A DNA stretch of 64,000 nt from Cyclobacteriaceae bacterium (GCA_019694875.1 JAIBBC010000002.1:868001-932000), one strand, 5' to 3'. Positions 24,590-34,038 are shown, counted from the first letter of the stretch. Numbers and translations are program-made. The notes: a model not told the origin generated them from the sequence alone.

Positions 24590-25918
24590 TTATGAGAGGG
24601 CAGGAGTGGGAACAGGATTAGCTTTTCTCTTCTTGCGTTGTTCGCGCACCGTAATGCGATTCAACACTTCCGACAGGATCAAACTAAATAATACGAAACC
24701 GATAAAGAGTACAAATCCGGGTTGCAGCGTAGTTTCGCTGGTCGAGATACTGACAAGCGAATCAGTTTTCATGGTGAGCCCGCTGATCTGATCATCAAGG
24801 ATTCCGCGAAAGCCAATGTAGGCCATGAAAATCGCCACTACATACACATCGGCCATACTCCACTTGCCCGACTTAAACGCAAAGAAGCGGATCACTTTGT
24901 TGTGACGCCACTTGGTTTTACCGAGCAGGTAAAGTTTGGTCGACAGAATTTTGGCAACCGGAAACAAGATGCTGAAGGCCATGATTAATATACCGACCAG
25001 GATTGAATCGTATTTGCCCGTCTCCAGCAGAATGTGAACTACATCAACAATACTTTTGCTTTGAAAGAAGATCACCTGATCTTTGAATTCGATTGGTTCT
25101 CCAATCAAGTGGAATGTGAGTTCTTTGATGCGGGCGTCAATCTCAATCATGGGTGATGTTAACCCTGCGAACAAAACAATCAGCGCCAGTAAAACAGACA
25201 TAATAAAAAGCGGTGTGTGATATACCTTGGCATCCCGCACCAGCCACCATAATACCAGGAAGCAAATCATCACCCCGAGAATTACGAACATGAAGAAATG
25301 AGCAGAATCCTGCAGGCCGTTCAGCACAAGATCGGTTCGCGTATTGAATTCTTCCAGGCTGGCTGCCTCATATTTCGCAAGTATAGCCTGAACGCGATTA
25401 ACATCGTTAATACTGTCGTATGTGATCGACCCAAACTGTTCAAGCTTACTTTGGATCAGGAATTTAAGACGTTCCTTATTTTTCTTGTTGGTGATTTCTT
25501 TAACGATGGTTTCTGAAAACTGTGGTACACGTTTGTGAAGCTTGTCTTCATTGTAGAGCGCCTTCACTGCAACCTTTCTGATTTTCCCTTTGAAGGTCTT
25601 CTGCTTTGCGTTAATCATGCTGTCGGCCTTGTTGATGACGGCATGCAATACCTCCGAGACTTCAGCCTTTAGTGCTTTTTCCTGTTCCGGGGTGAATTCG
25701 AAATCATCTATCCGGTGCGTTACCACCCTTACCATGTGGTCGCGCCAGGCGTTTACGGATAACAATCCATAGGTGATGTTATTCAGCAGGCTATAGTCGC
25801 GTTTTATGGCTGCGCGCTCACGCGACAGATCGAAAACCTTAAATCCGCTGAAGCCGGCAATAACCAGCAGCAGGGCAGTGATGATGACAATCGAGAAACG
25901 TTGTAGAAGTCTTTTCAA
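24590..25918 (-). CDS. PqiA-like membrane protein with large N-terminal helical domain
   Basis: This 442-residue protein has a first membrane helix at about 10-30 and then ~190 residues of charged, helical, probably extracytoplasmic sequence (about 35-205). Four further hydrophobic segments follow. The C-terminal half carries the paraquat-inducible-protein-A signature: SILFPVAKILSTKLYLLGKTKW, then FFAFKSGKWSMADVYVVAIFMAYIG. PqiA relatives act in lipid handling across the envelope. There is no PqiB/MCE gene next to it, and the large N-terminal part is not part of the usual family, so the name is only a domain call. It is convergent with cydB. Confidence 0.75.
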   Translation of the reverse strand: MKRLLQRFSIVIITALLLVIAGFSGFKVFDLSRERAAIKRDYSLLNNITYGLLSVNAWRDHMVRVVTHRIDDFEFTPEQEKALKAEVSEVLHAVINKADSMINAKQKTFKGKIRKVAVKALYNEDKLHKRVPQFSETIVKEITNKKNKERLKFLIQSKLEQFGSITYDSINDVNRVQAILAKYEAASLEEFNTRTDLVLNGLQDSAHFFMFVILGVMICFLVLWWLVRDAKVYHTPLFIMSVLLALIVLFAGLTSPMIEIDARIKELTFHLIGEPIEFKDQVIFFQSKSIVDVVHILLETGKYDSILVGILIMAFSILFPVAKILSTKLYLLGKTKWRHNKVIRFFAFKSGKWSMADVYVVAIFMAYIGFRGILDDQISGLTMKTDSLVSISTSETTLQPGFVLFIGFVLFSLILSEVLNRITVREQRKKRKANPVPTPALS

Positions 25919-26023
25919 GCGAGCAGGGGTTAACCTTCATGCTCGCATTGACAATCGGTATGCCAAGGGAAATCAGGGTTGTTTACGAGACTTGAGCCGC
26001 CCGATTGTGGAAAATATTTCTCA

Positions 26024-27223
26024 CTACAAATAGCTCAGCCATTTGTAAGCGTGCGTGCTCTTGAACCGGTTATACCAGTTGCACAGCGGGTAAAGCCCTG
26101 TTACTACGGTGATCCATGCAACATACGTCCAGACGAGCGGATAGCCTATGCCGGGCCCAATGCCGCCCAGACCCGCACTTACGTGGAAGTCGATGTCACT
26201 CAATGATTTACCGGAGACGATCAAATGGGTAACGAGTGCTGCAATGTGAAGAACATAAAAATGCACGATGAAATAGAACAAGGGAACGCGGCCAAACACA
26301 GTTGCCTTTGCAGTGAACCACCCGCGCGCGCCTTCGGTAAAGGAAAGCAGAATCATTATCGGCCCGAGAATCATCAGCGTAAACAAAAGTGTTACCGGGT
26401 ATTTTGTGCAGTTGATAAAGCTAAGGAATGTGAACCATGCGTTATCCTGGACTGACCAGGCATCAAGTGGAGCGAGAACGTTGGTGAACCGGATAATAAT
26501 GAACAGCGCAATTGCCGCCACGCCAGTAATTCTTAAAACCTGCTTTCGTTTGTCGGGAGAAAAGTGTGTATAAAGACGCGCTGCGCCAAACCCGGCCAGC
26601 ATGATTCCGAGCCACGGGATAACCGGGTAGCTAACAAAAATTCCGTGGCTTGCATCGAGTGCGATAAATCCCGGTTGAACAGCAAGCGTCCAAATTGTAA
26701 AACCGGAATCTTCCGGAGTAAAGCGAATGGCTGACAGTGCATCGTGCCCGAATATCAGCAACAGTCCGATACCAAGAATAGCCTGTTGCGGAAGAAATAC
26801 CAATGCCGACAACACCATCATGGATGCGCCAATCGTGAAAATGACTTCGAAGAATGTGATGTCGTAATAGAAGTTGAAGGTAAATCCAAACCGCATGATG
26901 GTTAGCTCAACAATCACCAGCCACAATCCGCGTGTAACTAAAAACCACGACAGTTCCTTCTTTGATTTTCGCTGCAGCGATAACCCGGCCGACAAACCCG
27001 AAAGGAAAACAAACGTGGGCGCACAGAAATGTGTGATCCATCGTGTAAAAAACAGGAGGGTAGTAGTTTGAGTGAGGTCGGTTGGGTTAAACAAGTTTGC
27101 ATCCACGTGAAAAAAATCACGCGCATGATCCAATGCCATGATAATCATCACAATTCCGCGAACCAGATCGATCGAGGCGATGCGTTGTTTTTGTGCAAGG
27201 GGTGATGCAAGCTCGGTGGTCAT
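26024..27223 (-). CDS. DUF1624 / heparan-alpha-glucosaminide acetyltransferase-like membrane protein
   Basis: This 399-residue polytopic protein (about ten helices) opens with IASIDLVRGIVMIIMALDHARDFFH, the hallmark of DUF1624 proteins related to lysosomal heparan-alpha-glucosaminide N-acetyltransferase and to acyltransferase-3-like enzymes. The conserved Asp and His in ALDHARDFF are plausible catalytic residues for moving an acetyl group across the membrane, by analogy. It starts one base after the end of the rhomboid gene upstream, so the pair is probably cotranscribed. The acceptor is unknown. A gap of 105 bases to the PqiA-like gene contains nothing I recognise. Confidence 0.85.
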   Translation of the reverse strand: MTTELASPLAQKQRIASIDLVRGIVMIIMALDHARDFFHVDANLFNPTDLTQTTTLLFFTRWITHFCAPTFVFLSGLSAGLSLQRKSKKELSWFLVTRGLWLVIVELTIMRFGFTFNFYYDITFFEVIFTIGASMMVLSALVFLPQQAILGIGLLLIFGHDALSAIRFTPEDSGFTIWTLAVQPGFIALDASHGIFVSYPVIPWLGIMLAGFGAARLYTHFSPDKRKQVLRITGVAAIALFIIIRFTNVLAPLDAWSVQDNAWFTFLSFINCTKYPVTLLFTLMILGPIMILLSFTEGARGWFTAKATVFGRVPLFYFIVHFYVLHIAALVTHLIVSGKSLSDIDFHVSAGLGGIGPGIGYPLVWTYVAWITVVTGLYPLCNWYNRFKSTHAYKWLSYL

Positions 27224-27224
27224 G

Positions 27225-27851
27225 TTAGAATATTTTCCATTCTGAAATTTGTTCGAAGAATAACCTTACAGAATCCGGATAAAGCACGATACAAAACAGT
27301 ATTCCGAACAGGGCTCCGTACAGGTGTGCATCGTGGTTGATGCCGTCACGCGAACGTTTGGCGCTCACGTACGAGTAAATGAGGTAGATGGCAGCAAAAA
27401 TGAACCCCTTGATTGGAATCGCAAAGTACAGGTACAGGTTAGCGAGCGGATCGAACAGGATACACCCAAAAATTACAGCCGACACGGCACCAGAAGCCCC
27501 GAGCGAATTGTAGCCGGGATTATTCCGGTGTTTTAGCACAGTGGGTAAGTCGGAAACGATGATTCCAAGTACGTAAAGTGCAACATAATATGCTAAGCCG
27601 TGGGATCCGAAAATAACACTGAAGATGTATTCCAGGTTTGGACCGAAGAAGTACAACGACAGCATGTTGAAAATTAAATGTGCGAAGTCTTTATGAATTA
27701 AACCCGAGGTAATCAGCCGGTAATATTGTCCCCGCTGGGTAACCATGTAGGGATTCATCATAAACTTGTAGAGAACTTCGCGCTGATTCATCGCGTACAG
27801 GCTTACAGCTGAAGTGATAATAATAATGGCAAGGGTGAAACTGAATTCCAT
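27225..27851 (-). CDS. Rhomboid-family intramembrane serine protease
   Basis: This 208-residue, six-helix protein is expected to cleave transmembrane helices within the lipid bilayer. The catalytic dyad is visible: Ser120 in LGASGAVSA and His176 in HDAHLYGA. The helix-2 motif HLIFN (H58 and N62) is the oxyanion-hole HxxxN pattern, so the active site looks complete. The length is that of a minimal rhomboid without extra domains. It is the upstream member of a two-gene unit with the DUF1624 protein. Substrates cannot be inferred. Confidence 0.93.
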   Translation of the reverse strand: MEFSFTLAIIIITSAVSLYAMNQREVLYKFMMNPYMVTQRGQYYRLITSGLIHKDFAHLIFNMLSLYFFGPNLEYIFSVIFGSHGLAYYVALYVLGIIVSDLPTVLKHRNNPGYNSLGASGAVSAVIFGCILFDPLANLYLYFAIPIKGFIFAAIYLIYSYVSAKRSRDGINHDAHLYGALFGILFCIVLYPDSVRLFFEQISEWKIF

Positions 27852-27926
27852 GCGGGTGTGAAATTATAGATTAATTCACGTAAAGATAGGCGCGAAGCCT
27901 CACCCGCCATGGGGTATTATGAACAA

Positions 27927-29357
27927 TTATTCCTCTTCCGGGGCAATCCAGAGAACGGAGTTGCCATTGCGGAATTCGTTTTGTTCCCACAACTCATTAT
28001 CCGGATCAATGATCCATTTTCCGTCAACAATGAATTTGTAGAGGTGTTTCCCGGGTGGGAGGTATGCTTGAAAAATCCATCCGGTAGAAGTCTTTCTCAT
28101 GGTATACCCAACACCCCAGTCGTTGAATGTTCCGGCAACGGAAACGGTAGCAGCATTCAGATATTGCTTCAGGATAAATGTATGGTTTGGCTTTATTGAA
28201 ATAACCGAATTGGTATGGCCATGCAAACTTGCCAGGTGCGGATTTGCCGGATCGGTCATCCATTGGCCGTCAACGATAAATTTGTATTGATAGTTACCCG
28301 GAGCGAGTACATACGGAAGCTCCCAACCGGTTGCTGTTTTATTCATTGCCAGTTCCTGTTCATTCCAGTTGTTAAACTCTCCTGCAAGAATTACCCGTCT
28401 TGCAGTTGTATTTCCGGGTAGCCTAAACAGGGCAGCATCGCCTAATTGAAGGAATGAATTTATCTTGCCGCTTCCGTCATCGCGTGTGTTTGGGTTTGCC
28501 GGATCAGTTATCCATTCGTCATCTACTATAAATTTGTATTGATACGATCCATCTTTCAGGTAAACGGGAAGTTTCCAGCCTGCTGCAGTTCTGATCATTC
28601 GTAAATCGCGTTCGTTCCAGTTGTTAAACGTTCCGGCCAGGATAACTCTTTTAGCGTTGTTATAGCCGGTTAAACTGAATTCATAATTCGTAACAAAATA
28701 AACCGAATTAAGACCGCCCTGACCATCGTCTTCGCGGTTGTCGTTGCGCGGATCTTCCATCCAGTGACTGTCGATGATGAACTTGTACTGATGCTTGCCC
28801 GGCTGCAACGGAACAACAGCATACCAGCCCGAGTCGCTCTTGATCATCCGCGTTTTTAATGTACTCCACTCGTTAAATGTTCCTGACAGGTAAACATCTT
28901 TTGCTGAGCGATAACCCTTCAGGAAGAATCGTGTGCCGGTTTTATCGGTTAACACTACACCATTTCGAATACGGTTCGCTCCAAACGTAGCGTTTACCTG
29001 CGATTGAATCGTAGTAGCGAGACCGCTCTTGTAATGGATGATGGCCTTGTTCCATTTGATATCACCCGAGAGATCGGTGATCGACTTGAAAATTTTATAG
29101 CCCGTGTTGGTCCGGGTAAATTTCCAGCCTTCTTTTGCCCACCGGCCGATGCTGTTAAATTTCCAAAGGGTATCGAGCGATAGGCCTTCCATGCCGGTTT
29201 GAGCTAACAGCTTTTCCTGTTCGGTGCGCGGCATTTTGGTATCGAGGTGAAGAACAATGTTGTGACCCTCAATTTTGTATTCTTTCAGGTCAGGCGTTTG
29301 CGCATAGCCGGCCAGGACGGTTATCAGTTGTAGCAATATCGTAACCCGGAATCTCAT
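27927..29357 (-). CDS. Secreted protein with four tandem AMPK/CBM48-type glycogen-binding domains
   Basis: This 476-residue protein has a signal peptide (about residues 1-19) and an N-terminal ~120-residue region that I cannot assign. Four consecutive E-set/CBM48 repeats follow at about 145-222, 226-304, 309-386 and 392-471. Each contains the pattern VxxAGTFNxWN, a GW turn, and PGxxxYKFIVDGxWxxDP, which in AMPK-type modules forms the carbohydrate-binding face. No catalytic domain is present, so it may bind a polysaccharide or act as a scaffold. Its start overlaps the aspartyl protease gene by 4 nt, linking the two products. Stacked repeats with no enzyme are unusual for this family. Confidence 0.82.
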   Translation of the reverse strand: MRFRVTILLQLITVLAGYAQTPDLKEYKIEGHNIVLHLDTKMPRTEQEKLLAQTGMEGLSLDTLWKFNSIGRWAKEGWKFTRTNTGYKIFKSITDLSGDIKWNKAIIHYKSGLATTIQSQVNATFGANRIRNGVVLTDKTGTRFFLKGYRSAKDVYLSGTFNEWSTLKTRMIKSDSGWYAVVPLQPGKHQYKFIIDSHWMEDPRNDNREDDGQGGLNSVYFVTNYEFSLTGYNNAKRVILAGTFNNWNERDLRMIRTAAGWKLPVYLKDGSYQYKFIVDDEWITDPANPNTRDDGSGKINSFLQLGDAALFRLPGNTTARRVILAGEFNNWNEQELAMNKTATGWELPYVLAPGNYQYKFIVDGQWMTDPANPHLASLHGHTNSVISIKPNHTFILKQYLNAATVSVAGTFNDWGVGYTMRKTSTGWIFQAYLPPGKHLYKFIVDGKWIIDPDNELWEQNEFRNGNSVLWIAPEEE

Positions 29358-30352
29358 GGCTTGCTGAGGTCAAACGGATGCATCCGCAGCTCCTTTGTAA
29401 CAAAGTTGATGCTAATTATTCCTTTCACCAAAAAGTTGCTTCCCAATATCCCATCAATTGATCGGCCGTAGGCCTCCCCAAGATCGTCTAACCGCGTGAT
29501 GGCCGCGTGCATATTTTTAAACGACCGGTTGCCGATCATCATATCGTCAATTGTGCCAAGCAGGACTTCCGTTTGAGAACCACCGGTGCCCACCAAAACC
29601 ATACGCTTCGAAACGCGGAATACTTCGAGAACTTTATCGGGCAGGCGGTTGCTGAGGGCATTTGCTTCCGCACCGGTGTCGACACAAAACACAAGCTTTT
29701 TTCCAGCCATCATTACGTCAACTGTGATCGTGTTCCGAATGAGCTTGAACGGGACATTAAGCGTTGACTCAGATTTAACAATGCGTTCAGTTTCCGGCAC
29801 CCTTCCGTTCTTGTCGAGTTTATGCAAGTACAGCACACTTTTATGTACATCGATCACCATCTCAAATGATGTGAACAAACTCACCCCGAGCAAACCGAGA
29901 ATTTTTATTCCACGATGGTTCTCAATGTGGCCGAGGTCGTTCAGATCGGCCGGAAGGTTTTCAAAGAACAATTCGCGAATTGCGAGGTCGTTAACACGGG
30001 TTCGCATAACCGGGGTAGCTGTTCCCCCTGCATTGGCGGCTGTGAGATTTGCATCCCAGCCCTTTCGGAAATACGTTTTGTTCAGTACGAGAATCGGGGA
30101 GCCGGTATCGAGTATAAAATTTCCGATGATGGTATCGATCCGTGCTTCGATAATGATCAGATTTTGAATGCGTTTGATCGGAATGACCAGCGTTTTAAAA
30201 TCGTCACAAGTATTGACGGAATCGCCTGAGTAAAAAATGGAAAGGTTAACTACCGAATGTTCTTTTTTTACTTCTGCGCCCGGCCCGGATGTGCGTGCCA
30301 TTGCCCCAAGGGAGCATGCAAACATCAGGAAAACAAGTAAAAATTTGGCCAA
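29354..30352 (-). CDS. Two-lobed retropepsin-like aspartyl protease, exported
   Basis: This 332-residue protein has an N-terminal signal sequence (about 1-20) and two similar halves. The first has ILDTGSP (DTGS at 82-85) and GLLGVSLF (about 153-160). The second has CVDTGAEAN (DTGA at 225-228) and DGILGSNFL (about 300-308). Each half has the DTG plus hydrophobic-GLLG pairing of a retropepsin monomer, so one chain could form a complete pepsin-like active site without dimerising. No PDZ domain is present, unlike many Bacteroidota relatives. The gene overlaps the four-repeat CBM48 gene by 4 nt. Both catalytic Asp residues are intact; the target is unknown. Confidence 0.85.
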   Translation of the reverse strand: MAKFLLVFLMFACSLGAMARTSGPGAEVKKEHSVVNLSIFYSGDSVNTCDDFKTLVIPIKRIQNLIIIEARIDTIIGNFILDTGSPILVLNKTYFRKGWDANLTAANAGGTATPVMRTRVNDLAIRELFFENLPADLNDLGHIENHRGIKILGLLGVSLFTSFEMVIDVHKSVLYLHKLDKNGRVPETERIVKSESTLNVPFKLIRNTITVDVMMAGKKLVFCVDTGAEANALSNRLPDKVLEVFRVSKRMVLVGTGGSQTEVLLGTIDDMMIGNRSFKNMHAAITRLDDLGEAYGRSIDGILGSNFLVKGIISINFVTKELRMHPFDLSKP

Positions 30353-30421
30353 ATCCGGGGGCTTTGAAAGCCTTAACGGATTCTTTAAAAATTTGATGCA
30401 GAAAGTGTGTCCTAAAACAGA

Positions 30422-31651
30422 CTAAATACCAACCTCCACCTGGAAGCGCATGATGAAATATTCATGATCATCTTCAGTGCCCTCAAGCCAGGTGTCTTTT
30501 GCATAGGTGAATTCGGTTTGCAGCTTGACGCGATGTCCGCGCAGGTATTTGGTGGCACCCAGCGTATACTGTTCCAGTTTAGGTTCCAGTTCCTGGATAT
30601 CATTATCCGGGTTAACTACCGAATACCGGCCGATTATTTCGTAATTGCTTCTGAAAAGATAGCTGCCCTGGTAATTCTGCCCGTTCCCGGCAAACACATG
30701 TTGTTCTTTGGTTACGTCATCAGGGTTAATGGTGATTGGATCTTTTGCATATCGTCTTAAAAATTCACCGGCAAACGCCCACCCATTGTGCTTATACAGC
30801 AAATCGAACATCGTGGTTTCGATGTCTCTTGATTCGTATAAATATTTTCCTAACTGACCACCGGAGCGCTTTGCATTTTCGTTGTTTGAAAACCCACCGC
30901 CGATGGAAAGCTTTGGCCTTGGTTCGCGTGCCAAGTCGCCTTCAAAGTAATCACCGTTGTTCGTGAATTCTCCAAATGGCAGCAGTTCGATGCGTCCGGT
31001 GTAACACAATCCATTTACGGCCACATCGGTCTTTACCGTTGAGGAAGTGCCTGCATTGTTGAAGTTGCGGCCGTCACCGGAGCTTACCGCCCCACGGATC
31101 ACGTAACCAAATCCTTTGATGTTATTGCGATAATATAATTGAACGCCAAAGTCACGGTCGATGTTGAACTCAGAATTGACAATCGAACGGTCGGGTAATT
31201 GTAAATCGCCTGACGAATTCACGCGTTGCCGGTTTCCGGGAAGTTTGGTTTGCCCGATGCCGAGCGCAAAATGTTTATTGAAGTTGTAAATCACCATTGC
31301 ATCGCGGATGATGTTCGGGAAGCCACTGTCTTCGTAGTCGATATCACCCCGTGAAAACGACAGCTGTAAAACATACGTCAGCTTCGGGTTATACACGTAG
31401 CCATCTAATCGCAACCGCAACCTGCGCACGCGGCCTTCAATCACTTCGGGTTCCCAGTCGGTTGGACTCATCGTTTCAATGCCAACCCGGTTCTGCATTC
31501 TGAAGCGAATGTTCATCAGAAACAGACTGTCGGGCGACATAATGCCGAGCCCTTTGCCGTACGTGAAATATGGAATTTGCGTGTTGATCTGAGCAAACGC
31601 AGGAATGGAAAGCAGCATCAATAATGCTGCAACGGGCAGAAGTCTTCTCAT
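30422..31651 (-). CDS. Phosphate-selective porin OprO/OprP-like outer-membrane protein
   Basis: This 409-residue beta-barrel candidate has a signal peptide (MRRLLPVAALLMLLSIPAFAQ). Alternating amphipathic strands run through the chain, and it ends in FQVEVGI, whose aromatic/hydrophobic pattern suits outer-membrane insertion. Features such as RLRLRLDGYVYNPKLTYVLQLSF and the FALGIGQTKLPGNRQ segment are those of the OprO/OprP family. It lies 84 bases downstream of the PiT-type phosphate transporter gene on the same strand, which supports a role in phosphate passage across the outer membrane. Confidence 0.8.
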   Translation of the reverse strand: MRRLLPVAALLMLLSIPAFAQINTQIPYFTYGKGLGIMSPDSLFLMNIRFRMQNRVGIETMSPTDWEPEVIEGRVRRLRLRLDGYVYNPKLTYVLQLSFSRGDIDYEDSGFPNIIRDAMVIYNFNKHFALGIGQTKLPGNRQRVNSSGDLQLPDRSIVNSEFNIDRDFGVQLYYRNNIKGFGYVIRGAVSSGDGRNFNNAGTSSTVKTDVAVNGLCYTGRIELLPFGEFTNNGDYFEGDLAREPRPKLSIGGGFSNNENAKRSGGQLGKYLYESRDIETTMFDLLYKHNGWAFAGEFLRRYAKDPITINPDDVTKEQHVFAGNGQNYQGSYLFRSNYEIIGRYSVVNPDNDIQELEPKLEQYTLGATKYLRGHRVKLQTEFTYAKDTWLEGTEDDHEYFIMRFQVEVGI

Positions 31652-31735
31652 TGAGGTCAGGTAGAGTTGTCCGAAAATTAGGCGTAATGTTCCGGAGTGC
31701 CAAACGGGCCCCCTGACCTTAAAACAGGATGAAGA

Positions 31736-33151
31736 TTAAGCGAAAATGGTGCGGAAAAGCAGGAACAGCGTTCCGGCCATCAGCATTACCACAGGCAACG
31801 TGAGGAACCAGGCGATCAGGATGTTTCTAACCGTGTCGGCCTGAAGATTTTTGATACCCTTGTTCGCCACCATACTTCCGGCAATACCGGAAGAAAGAAC
31901 GTGTGTGGTACTTACAGGCAACGCAAAATACGTGGAGACACCGATTGTACTTGCAGCAACCAGCTCGGCACTAGCCCCTTGTGCATACGTAAGGTGTTCT
32001 TTACCGATTTTTTCACCAATTGTTTTTACAATTCTTTTCCAGCCAATCATTGTACCGATACCCAGAGAAATTGCAATCATCATGATGACCCAGGTAGGAG
32101 AGTAATCAATCATTTTGCGAAGCGATTTGGTTTGATCGGCAAGCGCAGCGCGTTCAACCTCACTCATGCGCAATTCAGTCTTCTTAAGTAAATCTTTACA
32201 ATTGCGCTCAATGAGCATTATATCTTTCCGGACTTCAAAGCGCTGCTCTTTTGCGATGGCAGATACGGAAGGAGTAGTTGCCACCAGCGTTTTAAGCTGG
32301 TCATTCAGTTCAATTGTTTTAGCGAGCTTTTGCTGATCCGGGTCAGAAAGCGGAGTTCCATCAACCGATTTCAAAATTTGTTCAATCTTGCTAACGGGAG
32401 CTGATAAGTTGCTTGGAGAGAAGTTAGAATCAAGTGCGAAGTACGCAGGGACAATTCCAATCAGAATAAGCATCACCAAACCAACACCTTTCTGCCCATC
32501 ATTTGAACCGTGTGAGAAACTTACGCTGGTACATGTAAGAATGAGAATACCGCGAATCCACGTTGGAGGTGGAGCATTTTTCTTGGGTTCCTTGAAAAGA
32601 CTGTCACCATATTCTGTCCTGCGGGTCAATCGCTTAATGATGAACATCAGGATAATCGTCATTGAAAATCCGAACAGCGGAGAGATCAATAACGACATAC
32701 CGGTTTGTGAGGCCTTCTCCCAGTTAACCGGTGCTTCTGTTACGCCCGGTAATAATGAATACGCAATTGCAACCCCAAGAATCGATCCTAATAGTGTATG
32801 CGAACTTGAGCAGGGAATGCCGAAATACCATGTTAACAAATTCCAGACGATGGCGCTGATCAGCAATGCCATAATCATCGACATGCTGTGCGCAAGATTT
32901 TGATCGACCAGCGTTTCAACCGGTAACAAATTTATAATGCTGACAGCTACACCGATCCCTCCCAGCAAAACGCCTAAAAAGTTAAAAAAACCAGACCAGA
33001 TAACCGCAAACCAAGGCTTCAATGAATTCGTATAGATTACTGTCGCCACAGCGTTAGCTGTGTCGTGAAATCCATTGACAAATTCAAACCCGCAAGCGGC
33101 AATAAGACAAATGATCAGAAGAACGGAGTAGGAGAGGTTCAGGTCGAACAT
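31736..33151 (-). CDS. PiT-family inorganic phosphate transporter
   Basis: This 471-residue inner-membrane symporter for phosphate has the two inverted PiT repeats, with signatures GFEFVNGFHDTANAVATVIYTN (residues 21-42) and GASAELVAASTIGVSTYFALPVSTTH (392-417). A soluble, highly charged and helical insertion of about 100 residues (243-350) separates the two halves and is longer than in E. coli PitA. It contains KEQRFEVRKD and SEVERAALADQTKSLRKM, but no motif I can name. The porin gene follows on the same strand, together forming an outer and inner membrane phosphate route. The 143-base gap upstream shows no recognised Pho-box. Confidence 0.92.
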   Translation of the reverse strand: MFDLNLSYSVLLIICLIAACGFEFVNGFHDTANAVATVIYTNSLKPWFAVIWSGFFNFLGVLLGGIGVAVSIINLLPVETLVDQNLAHSMSMIMALLISAIVWNLLTWYFGIPCSSSHTLLGSILGVAIAYSLLPGVTEAPVNWEKASQTGMSLLISPLFGFSMTIILMFIIKRLTRRTEYGDSLFKEPKKNAPPPTWIRGILILTCTSVSFSHGSNDGQKGVGLVMLILIGIVPAYFALDSNFSPSNLSAPVSKIEQILKSVDGTPLSDPDQQKLAKTIELNDQLKTLVATTPSVSAIAKEQRFEVRKDIMLIERNCKDLLKKTELRMSEVERAALADQTKSLRKMIDYSPTWVIMMIAISLGIGTMIGWKRIVKTIGEKIGKEHLTYAQGASAELVAASTIGVSTYFALPVSTTHVLSSGIAGSMVANKGIKNLQADTVRNILIAWFLTLPVVMLMAGTLFLLFRTIFA

Positions 33152-33294
33152 ATAGACGATAGAATTGCGCCCGCAATCTAACCGTTACATTTGGTTGGGT
33201 TGTTATGCCAATGTTAACTTTTGTTCAGGTATGTACAGCTTAAAACGCAAATACTTGATTTTCAATAACTTGTATTTTAACGCTATGCTAAGTT

Positions 33295-34038
33295 TTACCG
33301 ACCTGACGTTTTGCTGAATAACCAGGGTAACAATTCCGGTTCCGCAAATGCGTTTACCCAGCTGTCGTGACCTACTTTTTTGTACTCAGTGTATTTTGGC
33401 GAGCCCCCGGCTGCTTTTAATGCCTGGATCATGTTGCGCGAATGTTCTACGGGCACTGCATCATCTTTTGCACCATGAAAATTCCAGATCGGTATGTGAC
33501 TGAATTTTTCAACCTGATGTGTATCACCACCGCCACAAATCGGAACGGCTGCTGCAAATAATTCAGGACGTTTGGTTAACAGGTACCAGGTTCCATAACC
33601 ACCCATCGATAACCCGGTTATATACACCCGCGATTTGTCGATGTGAGGAAGTGCAATCAATGAATCGATTAATGAGATCAGGGTGCTCATCGGTTTTTTC
33701 GGTTCCAGGTACCAATCCGGATAGATCCAGTTTTCATTTGCCGGGCATTGCGGCACTACCAGGAAGCAGGGATATTTTTCGCGGTTGCCGGCATTCAAAA
33801 AAAGAGGGCTGATGTATTTTAATTGCACCACGTTGTCGTTACCGCGTTCACCGGAGCCGTGCAGAAAAATTACCAGTGGATACTTTTCAGAATCTTTTTG
33901 CTGAATCGGTTTCAACAGGCGGTACAACAATGTGTCGTCTGAAGTTTTATACCGGAGTTTGTCGAATTCGGGTGAATCCTGTGCGTGTGTATTGAATACG
34001 ATTGCTGCAAAAGCAATCAGAAATGATATTTTTGTCAT
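33295..34038 (-). CDS. Secreted esterase / dienelactone hydrolase-like alpha-beta hydrolase
   Basis: This 247-residue alpha/beta hydrolase is of the prolyl-oligopeptidase/feruloyl-esterase kind. I place the start at the ATG giving MTKISFLIAFAAIVFNTHA, a clean signal peptide; a GTG 14 codons upstream is possible but adds a non-signal extension. The nucleophile elbow is GLSMGGYG, the acid lies in HGAKDDAVP and the His in KVGHDSW. The HGSGERG motif near the oxyanion hole supports an esterase. It diverges from the CapA-like gene with 42 bases between starts. The substrate is unknown. Confidence 0.88.
   Translation of the reverse strand: MTKISFLIAFAAIVFNTHAQDSPEFDKLRYKTSDDTLLYRLLKPIQQKDSEKYPLVIFLHGSGERGNDNVVQLKYISPLFLNAGNREKYPCFLVVPQCPANENWIYPDWYLEPKKPMSTLISLIDSLIALPHIDKSRVYITGLSMGGYGTWYLLTKRPELFAAAVPICGGGDTHQVEKFSHIPIWNFHGAKDDAVPVEHSRNMIQALKAAGGSPKYTEYKKVGHDSWVNAFAEPELLPWLFSKTSGR

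Noticed and set aside
29586-30167. Plus-strand open frame (193 codons) opposite the aspartyl protease
   Set aside because: Antisense to a gene with two intact DTG motifs; Ser/Arg-rich composition and no motif indicate a shadow.
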